Assembly: GCA_025358025.1 (NCBI GenBank)
Contig: JANYKW010000021.1
Coordinates: 53,229-117,228, forward strand
Direction: 5' to 3'
Origin: Bacteroidia bacterium
GTDB lineage: Bacteria; Bacteroidota; Bacteroidia; Bacteroidales; Prolixibacteraceae
Length of the DNA stretch: 64,000 nt
The position numbers were made by a program, and so were the translations under genes. Below are positions 37,092-48,648 of this stretch, piece by piece (the stretch's first letter is position 1; each line of letters opens with the position of its first letter). The notes beneath the pieces are model-generated. The model did not search any database and was not told the DNA's origin. It saw only the letters and a program-made list of their open reading frames with translations.

Positions 37092-37844
37092 TTATAAAAT
37101 TATATGACTATTGATGTATTTAATATTATCCAGACAAAGGTATGTAGGTGTATTGATTCCATAAAGACCCATATCAGATGAGGATAGGGTAAATGTTACC
37201 TTGTAAACTTTCCCAAGCGAAGTCAGATCAAAGGTGGTCCACCGGGTCAAAATATAATCTTTGGAAGAATCCGGAGACCGAAAATCTGCAAGATAAATAT
37301 CCAGATTGCCAACTTTGACATTGAATCGGTCATAACCATTAACAGTTACCTTAAACCAATCCGGGTCAGTCCCGGTCTTTCCTCCAAATTTTTTGCTGTA
37401 ATCGTCTCCATTTCTCATAGAGAGCGCCGCGTAAGTACTGTTGCAAACAGCTATAGAACGTAGTTCGAATTCTCCGGCTGCGCTCAGTGTCGCGAAAATA
37501 TCACCCCCGAAGGATGGATAAAATATTGCAAACTTGTTCTTTTGATTTTCCGGATCAATCACGCTGTATTGATTCGAATAACCAGCTGTCGTTACATCGT
37601 TTTTTTGTGAATAGGAGAACCCGGCCCAGGTTTGCCATGCTGCATTATACTGATTATCAAACTTCATATCAGATGCTATAAAAAATCCGGACGCGTCCGA
37701 TCCATTCCAAAAACCAATTTGGGGCATGGTCAGAGATTCGAAATCAACCGTTTGAGTCCTGATTTCCTCCTTTGCACTTTGACAGGATGTGACAACCCAT
37801 CCAAAACAATACAAAAAAAGGACCATAGAAAATGAGCTTCTCAT
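37092..37844 (-). CDS. DUF4465 lipoprotein under cobalamin riboswitch control
   Basis: 250 residues. Lipobox at VVTSC predicts lipid anchoring. The body matches DUF4465: VDFESLTMP, then NGSDASGFFIASDMKF.N.YNAAWQTWAGFSYSQK, and FYLPSFGGDIFATL-like strands, a beta-sandwich often secreted by Bacteroidota. A cobalamin riboswitch lies 96 nt upstream, so the protein is probably a surface corrinoid-binding or uptake accessory. I recall, without being able to check, that the BtuH class of B12-binding lipoproteins contains this domain. No btuB or other transporter gene is adjacent. Confidence 0.82.
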   Translation of the reverse strand: MRSSFSMVLFLYCFGWVVTSCQSAKEEIRTQTVDFESLTMPQIGFWNGSDASGFFIASDMKFDNQYNAAWQTWAGFSYSQKNDVTTAGYSNQYSVIDPENQKNKFAIFYPSFGGDIFATLSAAGEFELRSIAVCNSTYAALSMRNGDDYSKKFGGKTGTDPDWFKVTVNGYDRFNVKVGNLDIYLADFRSPDSSKDYILTRWTTFDLTSLGKVYKVTFTLSSSDMGLYGINTPTYLCLDNIKYINSHIIL

Positions 37845-37939
37845 AACTGATTTAGTTTAATTAATTAAATATCAATACATTGAAAAAATTTGCACAAAAT
37901 TCTACGCTGTTCATCCCGATAGCGAAAAATAAAGTTGAA

Positions 37940-38100
37940 ATTGGCAGGTCTTCTGGCTTGTCCGGTTTTCTGCGCCTTCCCGCCCCGACTTGTTGGGACA
38001 GTGGCATTGATTCAGAAACCTCTTGAATGGACTTACAGCTGCGGGTACAGCTCCGGAATTACACCGGATTCCCTTTTTGATTCACCCCTTCGGATAAGAA
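37940..38100 (-). ncRNA. Cobalamin (B12) riboswitch
   Basis: The minus strand carries, in order, GGGAATCCGGTG-type P3/P4 sequence, AGCTGTACCCGCAGCTGTAAG (38051-38031), GCCACTG and GGGCGGGAAGGCG elements, and the B12 box AGCCAGAAGACCTGCC (37958-37943). These are the conserved pieces of the class-I cobalamin riboswitch at the right spacing. It precedes the DUF4465 gene. B12 would repress expression. The 511-nt gap 37845-38356 holds this element and its promoter; the rest (38132-38356) shows no gene. Confidence 0.92.
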
Positions 38101-38123
38101 GATGATGAAACCTAATTTCAATG

Positions 38124-38131
38124 CAAATTTA
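38124..38131 (-). promoter_or_regulatory. -7 element upstream of the cobalamin riboswitch
   Basis: TAAATTTG on the minus strand fits TAnnTTTG and places the transcription start a few bases before the riboswitch. No good -33 TTTG is seen. Confidence 0.5.
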
Positions 38132-38353
38132 CAATATTTAGAAATACAGGATGTAAGGTAGCCATCAATTATTTTTAAAACTATAGATGCAGGAGGTATC
38201 AGAAAAGATTGAATCCTTTTTTATACTTTTAAAGTTCCGGAAACGAGCATGGGCAAAACCCACAAAAGGCGATGTAAATTCACCTGCGAGTTCAATGAGT
38301 ACCCACTGATGGTCAATAATTTATTTATGCTATTTACGAGTGAAAAGATATAA

Positions 38354-40360
<2,007 letters not shown>

Positions 40361-40395
40361 AAGTTGAAACAGATAGGTGAATGAATATTATTGGA

Positions 40396-40424
40396 TTGAT
40401 TTTTATTTCGAATATATAACTTTG
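40396..40424 (+). promoter_or_regulatory. Promoter immediately before the DUF6913-dapA pair
   Basis: TTG (40396-40398), 18-nt spacer, TAACTTTG (40417-40424). The -7 box ends only 5 nt before ATG 40430, predicting a leaderless transcript. Confidence 0.5.
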
Positions 40425-40429
40425 CAAAA

Positions 40430-40972
40430 ATGCTAAGAAGATTATTCAATTCGTGGATTAAGAGAAGGTTGTTTCTGGCATACAGGAATCAACACAGGGC
40501 GGTATGTATCATTTCGATGTCTAATGCAAAATCTGTCGGGATTCTCTGGAATCCTTCAGACGAGGGCGGCATAGAAACATACGAGTCACTCCGTAAAATT
40601 CTGAGCGAAAAAGGAATCAAATCTTTTGGAATAGCGTATATCAGTTCTAAAAGAGAAAAGGAGACACTGTCTACCGTTTCAAATTCTTGGTTGATAAACA
40701 GTTGCAATGTTGGTTTCTTTGGCGGCCCACAGAGTGGAGATGGCATCCATTTTATGCAGGAAGAATTTGATATCCTGATTGACTTGTCTATCGTTAAAAC
40801 CATTGCGCTTCAATATATTCTAATTCACTCCGCTGCAAAATTTAAAGTAGGCTGGAGTGCTGATGATCCAAATTTGTATGATCTGGAAATTGATGTGACA
40901 GCGAATCCGCGATGTCGCTTCCTGATGGAGCAGATCATCTATTATCTTGAAAAATTGAACGAGAACCACTAA
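40430..40972 (+). CDS. DUF6913 family protein
   Basis: 180 residues, no signal peptide. A basic N-terminus (LRRLFNSWIKRRLFLAYRNQH) leads into KSVGILWNPSDEGGIETYESL and a Rossmann-like alternation ending with FDILIDLSIVKTIALQYI.IHSAAKFKVGW. This matches the small Bacteroidota family DUF6913, often next to dapA, function unknown. It precedes dapA by 4 nt, so cotranscription is very likely and a link to lysine/peptidoglycan precursor synthesis is possible. Confidence 0.8.
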   Translation: MLRRLFNSWIKRRLFLAYRNQHRAVCIISMSNAKSVGILWNPSDEGGIETYESLRKILSEKGIKSFGIAYISSKREKETLSTVSNSWLINSCNVGFFGGPQSGDGIHFMQEEFDILIDLSIVKTIALQYILIHSAAKFKVGWSADDPNLYDLEIDVTANPRCRFLMEQIIYYLEKLNENH

Positions 40973-40976
40973 TAGT

Positions 40977-41858
40977 ATGTCAAAAACATTTCATGGGGCA
41001 GGCGTGGCTCTGATAACCCCTTTTGGCAAAGATTTGCAGATAGATTTCAAAAGCCTTGGGCACCTTGTCGACAACCAGATAGAAAACAACATGGATTTTC
41101 TGGTTGTTTTAGGCACAACAGCCGAGACAGCCACCCTTTCAGGCACTGAAAAACAGTCGGTTATAGATTTTGTTATCACCAGAACGTCAGGAAAAATTCC
41201 CATTATGGTCGGGGTTGGCGGAAACAGCACTTCTGATGTGATCGATCAGTTAAATTCAATCAATCTAAGGAAGGCCGATGGAATATTATCTGTTGTTCCA
41301 TACTATAATAAACCTTCGCAGGAAGGTATATATCAGCATTTTATGGCAATAGCAGCCGCTTGTCCGCTTCCTGTTGTACTCTATAACGTACCCGGAAGGA
41401 CAGGAATCAGCATGAGTGCAGAGACTACGCTTCGACTCGCACACGATGCTGAAAACATTATTGGAACCAAAGAAGCCTCAGGAAATTTTGGTGAGATTAT
41501 CAGGATTTTAAAGGGAAAACCCGACAGATTCAGTGTTATTACCGGCGATGACAGCCTGGTCGTTCCAACTATTTCACTTGGTGGAGAGGGCGTAATCTCG
41601 GTAGCAGCTAATCTTGCTCCAAGATTAATATCCGCCATGTCACATTATGCATTACATGGAAATTATCCGAATGCAGCAGCCATTCAACTTGAAATTCAAC
41701 CGCTGGTGGAAGATCTTTTTGCCGAGGGAAACCCTTCCGGCGTCAAAGCCGCCATGCATTCGGCCGGCATGTGCGAAAACCAGGTGAGACTACCGCTGGT
41801 ACCCGTGAGTGAGAGACTTTACAGGGAGCTGGAGGAAAAGACGAAGGGGTTGTTGTGA
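40977..41858 (+). CDS. dapA: 4-hydroxy-tetrahydrodipicolinate synthase
   Basis: 293 residues, TIM barrel. Catalytic residues seen: Thr48/Thr49 in GTTAE, Tyr136 in LYNVPGRTG, Arg141 and the Schiff-base Lys165 in IGTKEASGN. It condenses pyruvate with aspartate semialdehyde in the diaminopimelate/lysine pathway. Converges on the M48 protease gene with a 9-nt gap. Confidence 0.96.
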   Translation: MSKTFHGAGVALITPFGKDLQIDFKSLGHLVDNQIENNMDFLVVLGTTAETATLSGTEKQSVIDFVITRTSGKIPIMVGVGGNSTSDVIDQLNSINLRKADGILSVVPYYNKPSQEGIYQHFMAIAAACPLPVVLYNVPGRTGISMSAETTLRLAHDAENIIGTKEASGNFGEIIRILKGKPDRFSVITGDDSLVVPTISLGGEGVISVAANLAPRLISAMSHYALHGNYPNAAAIQLEIQPLVEDLFAEGNPSGVKAAMHSAGMCENQVRLPLVPVSERLYRELEEKTKGLL

Positions 41859-41867
41859 TTCAACCGG

Positions 41868-42689
41868 TTATTTCCCAGCAGAAGGTTGATAATATTTCAT
41901 TGCTTCAGGCAGTTTCTCACTGATTTTTGCAATCCTGTTTTCATCCAGCGGGTGGGTGCTCAAAAACTCCGGGTTAGTGGTTGTTTTTGACTTGGCCATG
42001 GTTTTCCAGAATTCTACACTCTGGGCCGGATCATATCCTGCCATTGCCATGAAATATAAGCCCATTTCATCCGCTTCATACTCATGTTTCCTGGAGAAGG
42101 GCAACATGTATCCATATTGTGATCCAAGCCCGAATGCCGCCATAGCCAATTGCTGGGTCTCCTGGGGTTTTTCGGATAATGCGACCGACAAAGCAGTTCC
42201 CATTCCCTGCGCCAAAAGCTGTTCACTCATTCTTTCACTGCTGTGATGTGCCACCGCATGGGCTATCTCATGACTCATAACCGTTGCCAGCTGGGCATCA
42301 TTCTTCATCAATGGAAGTATCCCCGTGTAAACGACAACCTTGCCACCAGGCATACACCATGCATTGATGCTCTTGTCTTCTATCAGGTTAAATTCCCATT
42401 TGTATCCATTTAGATATGTTGGTAAACCCTTGTCAACAAAATATTTACCTACAGCTACCGCGATTTTGTTGCCGACTCTTTTGATCCGTTCAGTCTCCGT
42501 TTTATTCGTGGATAACTTGTTTGTTTTGATGAACTGCTCATATTGAGTCAGGCTCAGGGTCATCACTTCAGATTCTTTTACCAGGCTTAACTGTTTACGG
42601 CCAGTAACAGGGACTGTTGCACAGGATGTAAAAAGAAACAGGGACACAACTGCCCAACCCACAATTGAATGGTGTGTTAGAGTTTTCAT
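41868..42689 (-). CDS. M48-family zinc metalloprotease lipoprotein
   Basis: 273 residues. Lipobox ends at Cys23 (FLFTSCATVP). The zinc motif HEIAH is His140-Glu141-His144 and the downstream EYEADEMG supplies the third ligand Glu. Similar to BepA/LoiP-type periplasmic M48 proteases that help outer-membrane protein quality control (family knowledge). The ATG overlaps the folD stop by one base (TAATG), implying coupling. Confidence 0.92.
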   Translation of the reverse strand: MKTLTHHSIVGWAVVSLFLFTSCATVPVTGRKQLSLVKESEVMTLSLTQYEQFIKTNKLSTNKTETERIKRVGNKIAVAVGKYFVDKGLPTYLNGYKWEFNLIEDKSINAWCMPGGKVVVYTGILPLMKNDAQLATVMSHEIAHAVAHHSSERMSEQLLAQGMGTALSVALSEKPQETQQLAMAAFGLGSQYGYMLPFSRKHEYEADEMGLYFMAMAGYDPAQSVEFWKTMAKSKTTTNPEFLSTHPLDENRIAKISEKLPEAMKYYQPSAGK

Positions 42690-43564
42690 TACTTGTAAAT
42701 TTTATGTTGATTAGACAATAAGGTATTGTAAAGCAGCGAAGCGATGGTCATGGGTCCGACACCTCCGGGAACCGGGGTGATAAAGGAACATTTAGGGGCA
42801 ACCTCATCAAATTTTACGTCGCCCTTCAGTTTGAAACCAGATTTGGTTTGATCTGATACGACCCTCGTTGTCCCGACATCAATTACCACAGCTCCCTCTT
42901 TGACCATATCCCCGGTCAAAAATTCGGGCATTCCCAGTGCCGCAACGATGATATCAGAATTCAGAGAGATCTCTTTGAGATTTTTTGTTCTGCTGTGGCA
43001 AAGCGTAACGGTACAATCTACACCCTTCTGAGAAAGCAGAATACTCATCGGCCGACCAACAATATTGCTTCTGCCAATGACTGCGCAACTTTTACCCTTG
43101 GTCTCAATCTTATACCTTCGCAGCAGTTCCATGATTCCGAAAGGAGTAGCAGAAACAAATGCTGGCATTCCTGCCACTACCCTACCCACATTGACAGGAT
43201 GAAAACCGTCCACATCCTTTTTAGGATCAATACTTTCGATCACTTTCTCTTCCGAAATATGCTTTGGCAAAGGAAGCTGGACAATAAAACCATCAATAGC
43301 AGGATTCTGATTCAGAGAGTTTATACAATCAAGCAACTCCTGCTCACTGACTTTGTCTTCAAAACGAATCAAGGTTGACTCAAAACCTACCAGTTCGCAG
43401 GCCTTAACTTTGGCAGCGACATAAGTCTCACTACCACCATCATGACCAACCAGGACTGCTGCCAGGTGCGGAATTTTCATCCCCGCAGCAATAATTTTTG
43501 CAACCTCATCAGCAATCTCCGTCTTTATTGTTGCAGCGATCTCTTTACCATCTATTAATACCAT
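42689..43564 (-). CDS. folD: Bifunctional methylene-THF dehydrogenase/methenyl-THF cyclohydrolase
   Basis: 291 residues. Catalytic Lys is in [10 protein letters not shown], with signature VQLPLPKHI and the NADP-binding [10 protein letters not shown] motif; [12 protein letters not shown] closes the fold. Interconverts 5,10-methylene-, methenyl- and 10-formyl-tetrahydrofolate. It lies 83 nt downstream of ffh across a heptamer repeat. Confidence 0.96.
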   Translation of the reverse strand: MVLIDGKEIAATIKTEIADEVAKIIAAGMKIPHLAAVLVGHDGGSETYVAAKVKACELVGFESTLIRFEDKVSEQELLDCINSLNQNPAIDGFIVQLPLPKHISEEKVIESIDPKKDVDGFHPVNVGRVVAGMPAFVSATPFGIMELLRRYKIETKGKSCAVIGRSNIVGRPMSILLSQKGVDCTVTLCHSRTKNLKEISLNSDIIVAALGMPEFLTGDMVKEGAVVIDVGTTRVVSDQTKSGFKLKGDVKFDEVAPKCSFITPVPGGVGPMTIASLLYNTLLSNQHKIYK

Positions 43565-43585
43565 ACTTCAAATGTTATTTAAAAA

Positions 43586-43637
43586 GCTGTTAGCTATTAG
43601 CTGATTGGTGTTAGCTAAAGGCTAACGGCTAAAAGCC
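43586..43637. repeat. Heptamer-phased GCTnTTA/GCTAAAG repeat
   Basis: Seven consecutive 7-nt units (GCTGTTA, GCTATTA, GCTGATT, GGTGTTA, GCTAAAG, GCTAACG, GCTAAAA) fill the ffh-folD gap. Confidence 0.8.
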
Positions 43638-43647
43638 TCTGGCTTCC

Positions 43648-44979
43648 CTACCTGCGCCCTTGGCCCTGGGTCATCATCTTTTTCATGTTGGCGCCTGAGG
43701 AGACCATTTTCATCATTTTGCGTGTATCTGCAAATTGTTTCAGCAATCTGTTTACCTCCTGAACGGAAGTTCCCGACCCCTGAGCAATCCTTTTTCGTCT
43801 GGATCCATCAATTAAAGCCGCATCGGCCCGTTCTGCCCTGGTCATGGAATAAATAATGGCTTCTACATGCTTAAAGGCATCATCTTCAATATCAACGTCT
43901 TTTAAAACTTTGCCCATACCAGGTATCATGCCCGCAAGATCTTTCAGGTTACCCATCTTTTTGATCTGTTGTATCTGTTTGAGGAAATCGTCAAAATTAA
44001 ACTGGTCTTTGGCCAGTTTTTTCTGAAGTTTGCGTGCCTCTTCTTCATCATATTGTTCCTGCGCCCGCTCAACCAGCGAAACGATGTCACCCATTCCCAG
44101 AATACGGTCTGCCATCCTGCTTGGGTAAAATGCGTCGATCGCATCCATCTTCTCGCCCATCCCCACAAATTTGATCGGTTTGTTCACCACCGAACGGATA
44201 GATAATGCAGCTCCACCCCTTGTGTCGCCATCCAGTTTGGTCAGGATCACTCCGTCAAAATTGAGCCTGTCATTGAACTCTTTGGCGGTGTTTACTGCAT
44301 CCTGACCTGTCATGGAGTCAACGACAAACAGGATTTCCTGCGGATTGACTGCATTTTTAATGGACTCAATCTCCTTCATCATCATCTCGTCGATAGCCAA
44401 ACGACCCGCTGTATCAATGATGACAACGTCATTCCCTTTTATTCTGGCTTCTCTGATCGCATCCTTTGCAATCTTAACAGGATCCTTGGTGGTTTCATCC
44501 GCATAGACACTTACCTGGATAGCAGCACCAAGAATTCGAAGCTGTTCAACTGCAGCAGGTCTGTAAACGTCACAGGCAACCAATAGCGGATTCTTTCCCT
44601 GTTTGGTTTTAAGACGGTTGGCCAGTTTTCCGGAGAAGGTTGTTTTCCCGGATCCTTGCAATCCGGACATCAGGATAATGGCTGGAGAGCCCTTTATATT
44701 AATATCAACTGCCTGACCACCCATCAGTTCAACCAGTTCATCGTGCACGATCTTGACCATCAGCTGACCTGGATTCAAAGAGGTGATCACCTGCTGACCA
44801 ATGGCAGTGTCTTTAATTCGGGTCGTAAAATCCTTTGCTATCTTAAAATTGACATCCGCGTCCAGCAAGGCACGACGAACCTCTTTCAATGTTTCTGCAA
44901 CATTGATCTCTGTAATTTTCCCCTGGCCTTTCAGTAATTTGAACGACCGTTCCAGTTTATCCGTAAGATTTTCAAACAT
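43648..44979 (-). CDS. ffh: Signal recognition particle protein Ffh
   Basis: 443 residues: N domain, GTPase G domain (GLQGSGKTTFSGKLA, DTAGRL, TKLDGDTRGGAAL) and a methionine-rich M domain with the SRP-RNA binding segment GSRRKRIAQGSGTSVQEVN. Targets membrane proteins cotranslationally. The C-terminus ends MKKMMTQGQGRR. Confidence 0.97.
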   Translation of the reverse strand: MFENLTDKLERSFKLLKGQGKITEINVAETLKEVRRALLDADVNFKIAKDFTTRIKDTAIGQQVITSLNPGQLMVKIVHDELVELMGGQAVDINIKGSPAIILMSGLQGSGKTTFSGKLANRLKTKQGKNPLLVACDVYRPAAVEQLRILGAAIQVSVYADETTKDPVKIAKDAIREARIKGNDVVIIDTAGRLAIDEMMMKEIESIKNAVNPQEILFVVDSMTGQDAVNTAKEFNDRLNFDGVILTKLDGDTRGGAALSIRSVVNKPIKFVGMGEKMDAIDAFYPSRMADRILGMGDIVSLVERAQEQYDEEEARKLQKKLAKDQFNFDDFLKQIQQIKKMGNLKDLAGMIPGMGKVLKDVDIEDDAFKHVEAIIYSMTRAERADAALIDGSRRKRIAQGSGTSVQEVNRLLKQFADTRKMMKMVSSGANMKKMMTQGQGRR

Positions 44980-45005
44980 ATTCTATATCTTTAATAAAAA
45001 GCGTA

Positions 45006-45013
45006 CAAACTTA
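45006..45013 (-). promoter_or_regulatory. Candidate -7 element for ffh
   Basis: TAAGTTTG on the minus strand, 27 nt before ATG 44979. A poly-T tract precedes it but no -33 TTTG. Confidence 0.4.
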
Positions 45014-45047
45014 CATGAAAAAAAAAAAAGTTAGGTCGCCGTTTTAA

Positions 45048-45055
45048 TATATTTG
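45048..45055 (+). promoter_or_regulatory. Candidate -7 element for the DUF5916 gene
   Basis: TATATTTG matches TAnnTTTG, 84 nt before ATG 45140; the -33 region is poor. Confidence 0.35.
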
Positions 45056-45139
45056 CCGAATTTTCGAAAATTTTCCGCTTCCACCGTAACGATTGAATAA
45101 ATTGTTCGTCTTATACCTATTACTTAAATGTTAGCCTGA

Positions 45140-47773
45140 ATGAGGAAATTCTTCTTCGTTGTGATACTTCTGTTTGCATACAATACGCTCCTGTTCTCAC
45201 AGAAAACAACAAAAAAACTATATATAGCCGAAAAATGCGCATCTGCCATTACCATCGATGGAAATCTGGACGAAGAAGTCTGGAAAGGAAAATGGGAAGG
45301 TGGATTTCTACAGCGCGAACCTTACGAAAATGCCAAACCATCTCAGGAAACAGAATTCAGGATACTTTTCGACGATGATTTCATCTATGTAGCCATCAAG
45401 GCTTTGGACACAGCACCCGACAGTATTGTCAGCCGGTTGTCCCGAAAGGACAAAGCAGATGGTGATTTGGTTGGTGTGGCCTTTGACAGTTACCACGATC
45501 TGAGAACAGCCTTTGGTTTTTTTGTCTCTGCATCCGGTGTAAAGACAGATGAAATTTTCACAGAAGATGGAATGGTCGAAGACCTGACCTGGGATCCAAT
45601 ATGGTATGTCAAAACAAGAAAACAAAGCTGGGGATGGTCTGCAGAGATAAAAATTCCTTTAACCCAGCTAAGATTCGAAAAAAATTCGAAGGAAGTTTGG
45701 GGCTTTGAAGCCATTCGTCTGCTTTTCAGAAAAAATGAATTCTCAGTCTGGCAACCAATCGCAAGAGATGCTTCCGGATTTACAAGGCACTACGGTGAGC
45801 TGGCTTTCAACGGAGAACTCAAACCAAAAAAACAATTTGATCTTACACCATATTTCACAGCTGGAGTCAACAAGTACCAGGAGGAAGAGGGCAACAAGTT
45901 CGCCGATGGCTCCGACACCAAACTGAATGGTGGCCTGGATGGCAAGATTGGAGTAACCAACAACCTTACCCTCGACTTTACCATCAACCCGGATTTTGGA
46001 CAAGTGGAAGCAGATCCTTCGCAAGTTAACCTGACAGCCTACGAGACGTTCTTTGTTGAAAAACGACCCTTTTTTATTGAAGGAAATAACATTACTCGTT
46101 TTCAGCTTGGGTTTGGTGACGGAGATCTGTCAACCGAGCAGCTCTTCTATTCAAGAAGGATTGGGCGAGAACCTCAGATTTCACCTGATCTGGCGGAGAA
46201 TGAGTATGCTAAAGTACCTGGTTTTACCAGAATTTTAGGGGCAGCGAAACTTACCGGTAAAACTTCCAGGGGGCTATCTGTCGGGATAATTGAAAGTTTG
46301 GGAGCCGAAGAAAATGCACAGATTGATTACCTGGGTACCACCAGAAACGAGGTGGTTGAACCGCTGACCAACTACCTGGTTGGCAGGCTTCAGAAAGACA
46401 GCAAAGATGGTAATACCATTTTTGGTTTCATGGGTACGAGCACCAACCGGCAAATGAATGACTCTTTGGTAAACGAGGAATTACACAGCACGGGTCGATC
46501 GGCAGCCTTCGATTTCAAACAATATTTTGACGGGAAAAACTGGTTGTTACAGTTCAACGCGGTCGCCAGCAATGTTAAAGGCAGCAAAGAGGCGATCTCA
46601 AAGACACAAGTCTCCTCCACCCACTATTTTCAAAGACCGGATGCATATCACCTGGAATACAACGAAAATCTGACATCACTTTCCGGCAACGGGGGAAATT
46701 TTCAGTTTTCGAAAATCGGAGGCAATTTTAACTGTCTTTTTGCAACGATGTGGAAATCTCCCGGCCTGGAACTTAACGACATTGGCTATCTTCGCTCAAC
46801 CGATGAAATAATCCAGGTGATCTGGGCTGGTTATAAATTCACCAAGCCCAAAGGTGTTATGCGTTCAGCGAGATTGAATATCAACCAGTGGAATGCCTGG
46901 AACTATTTCGGCACCCATCTGCTTTCAGGCGGAAATTTCAACGGGCACATTCAGTTTACCAACCATTGGGGACTTCACGCAGGTTTCAACATGGATTCCG
47001 AAAGCTACGACGCCTCCCAGCTACGCGGAGGTCCAGCCATGCTGATGCCCGGGAATAAATCCGTCTGGTTATACATTGAATCTGACACGAGAAAGAAACT
47101 CTCATTTCAGTATCAGGGACAGCACAACAGGCAAAATAACCAGGCTGGATCAAGAGATATGTTCTCTCCAATTATCAGGTATCAGCCATTGAATACACTC
47201 GAATTTTTGCTTGAACCATCCTTTACCTTCCGTAAAAGTGAACTGCAGTACGTTGATGAGCAGACCTGGAACGATGACAAGCGATATTTGCTTGGCACCA
47301 TACACCAGAAGATCTTCGCTGTGTCAGCCCGAATAAATGTCAATATCCGTCCCAATCTGACCATTGAATACTGGGGACAGCCATTTATTACCTCCGGAAA
47401 ATATACGGACTTGAAGATGGTAACCAATCCACAAAGTGACAAATACAGCAATCGGTTTCATATATACGATACCCAACAAATCTATGGGCCTGATGCTGAA
47501 AATTACTACCTGATTGATGAAAACAGGGACGGAAAAATGGATTATCAGGTTGAAAATCCCAATTTCAATTTCAATGAGTTCCTCTCAAATATGGTACTCA
47601 GATGGGAATATCTGCCCGGTTCAACGCTGTACGTTGTATGGTCACAAAATCGCAGATATGAATCAACTTCCGGTGACTTCGACCTGTCACACAACCTCAG
47701 TGAACTGTATTCATTCGAAAAACCAAATAATACTCTGATGATCAAACTTTCCTACCGGATTGCAATCCACTAA
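45140..47773 (+). CDS. DUF5916 protein with CBM9-like domain, outer-membrane associated
   Basis: 877 residues with a signal peptide (MRKFFFVVILLFAYNTLLFS). Residues about 25-200 form a CBM9-like beta-sandwich (ITIDGNLDEEVWKG...FRILFDDDFIYVAIKALD...WSAEIKIPLTQLRF). The rest alternates beta strands with frequent aromatic girdle residues, as in an outer-membrane barrel (DUF5916). The segment VEADPSQVNLTAYETFFVEKRPFFIEG is the DUF5916 hallmark. Ligand unknown; glycan or peptide binding is possible. Monocistronic. Confidence 0.88.
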   Translation: MRKFFFVVILLFAYNTLLFSQKTTKKLYIAEKCASAITIDGNLDEEVWKGKWEGGFLQREPYENAKPSQETEFRILFDDDFIYVAIKALDTAPDSIVSRLSRKDKADGDLVGVAFDSYHDLRTAFGFFVSASGVKTDEIFTEDGMVEDLTWDPIWYVKTRKQSWGWSAEIKIPLTQLRFEKNSKEVWGFEAIRLLFRKNEFSVWQPIARDASGFTRHYGELAFNGELKPKKQFDLTPYFTAGVNKYQEEEGNKFADGSDTKLNGGLDGKIGVTNNLTLDFTINPDFGQVEADPSQVNLTAYETFFVEKRPFFIEGNNITRFQLGFGDGDLSTEQLFYSRRIGREPQISPDLAENEYAKVPGFTRILGAAKLTGKTSRGLSVGIIESLGAEENAQIDYLGTTRNEVVEPLTNYLVGRLQKDSKDGNTIFGFMGTSTNRQMNDSLVNEELHSTGRSAAFDFKQYFDGKNWLLQFNAVASNVKGSKEAISKTQVSSTHYFQRPDAYHLEYNENLTSLSGNGGNFQFSKIGGNFNCLFATMWKSPGLELNDIGYLRSTDEIIQVIWAGYKFTKPKGVMRSARLNINQWNAWNYFGTHLLSGGNFNGHIQFTNHWGLHAGFNMDSESYDASQLRGGPAMLMPGNKSVWLYIESDTRKKLSFQYQGQHNRQNNQAGSRDMFSPIIRYQPLNTLEFLLEPSFTFRKSELQYVDEQTWNDDKRYLLGTIHQKIFAVSARINVNIRPNLTIEYWGQPFITSGKYTDLKMVTNPQSDKYSNRFHIYDTQQIYGPDAENYYLIDENRDGKMDYQVENPNFNFNEFLSNMVLRWEYLPGSTLYVVWSQNRRYESTSGDFDLSHNLSELYSFEKPNNTLMIKLSYRIAIH

Positions 47774-47977
47774 AAAACTGGTTCTCAAACAGGTGCAATA
47801 TCTGCACGAATGACCCTCAGAAGCGAACCTTAACCTTTAAACCCCTTTCAATATTTTTATAACAAGTTGATATATAAAATATTAAGCGAATAATAAAAAA
47901 TATCTCAATTCCATTTTTGAATTAAAATATAAACTACCTTTACACCGGATTATTTACAATTAAATAAGTTTTTTTTT

Positions 47978-48409
47978 ATGAACATTTTCGTAGGAAGCCT
48001 TCCATTTAGCTTGGAGGAGGCAGAATTAAAAGGATTTTTTGAGGAGTACGGCGAAGTAACTTCAGCAAGAATTATTACAGACAAATTCTCCGGAAGGAGT
48101 AAAGGTTTCGGCTTTATTGAAATGCCGAATGCAGAAGAGGCCCAAAAGGCTATTGAAGAATTGAACGGTGCAGAAGTTGACGGACGTACAATCGTTGTTA
48201 ACGAATCTATCGAAAAACCAAAAGACGGCACAAGACGTCCAGGCGGTAGCGGTGGCGGCGGCGGTTTCAACCGTGGCGGTGGCGGCGGTGGTGGTTTCAA
48301 TCGTGGTGGCGATCGTGGCGGTTTCAACCGTGGCGGTGGCGGTGGTGACCGTGGTGGTTTCAACCGTGGCGGCGGTGACAGAGGTACCGGTCGCAGGTCC
48401 AGTTATTAA
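47978..48409 (+). CDS. RRM RNA-binding protein with Gly/Arg-rich tail
   Basis: 143 residues. One RRM: RNP2 IFVGSL (3-8) and RNP1 KGFGFIEM (42-49). From about residue 88 a low-complexity tail of FNRGG units replaces structure. Such proteins in Bacteroidota and cyanobacteria are abundant, often cold-responsive RNA chaperones. A 204-nt AT-rich region precedes it, without a clear promoter box. A terminator follows. Confidence 0.93.
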   Translation: MNIFVGSLPFSLEEAELKGFFEEYGEVTSARIITDKFSGRSKGFGFIEMPNAEEAQKAIEELNGAEVDGRTIVVNESIEKPKDGTRRPGGSGGGGGFNRGGGGGGGFNRGGDRGGFNRGGGGGDRGGFNRGGGDRGTGRRSSY

Positions 48410-48580
48410 GCAGTCGGACGATTAGTAGCTTTCGGCTACAGTTTGAACTATTTTTGTGCGAGTTCGTGTATGAAAAATTATATCTTGACTTAACAGCCTG
48501 ATAATTAATCTAAATTGAAGCAAACCACTTAGATAATCCAAACAAAAGCAAATTCGTTCCAAAGCTTATTATAGCATTTA

Positions 48581-48609
48581 AGAGGGCTCCTTTCAGGATC
48601 CCTCTTTTT
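48581..48609 (+). terminator. Rho-independent terminator of the RRM gene
   Basis: AGAGGG pairs with CCCTCT, with an inner CCT/AGG pair, followed by TTTTTG. It lies 172 nt after the stop, so the transcript has a long 3' UTR. Confidence 0.75.
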
Positions 48610-48648
48610 GTTTTCAATCAAATCGGCAACATCAATATTTATCTCATT

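Noticed and set aside
47950..48363. Pro-rich minus-strand frame
   Set aside because: It is antisense to the Gly-rich tail of a clear RRM protein.
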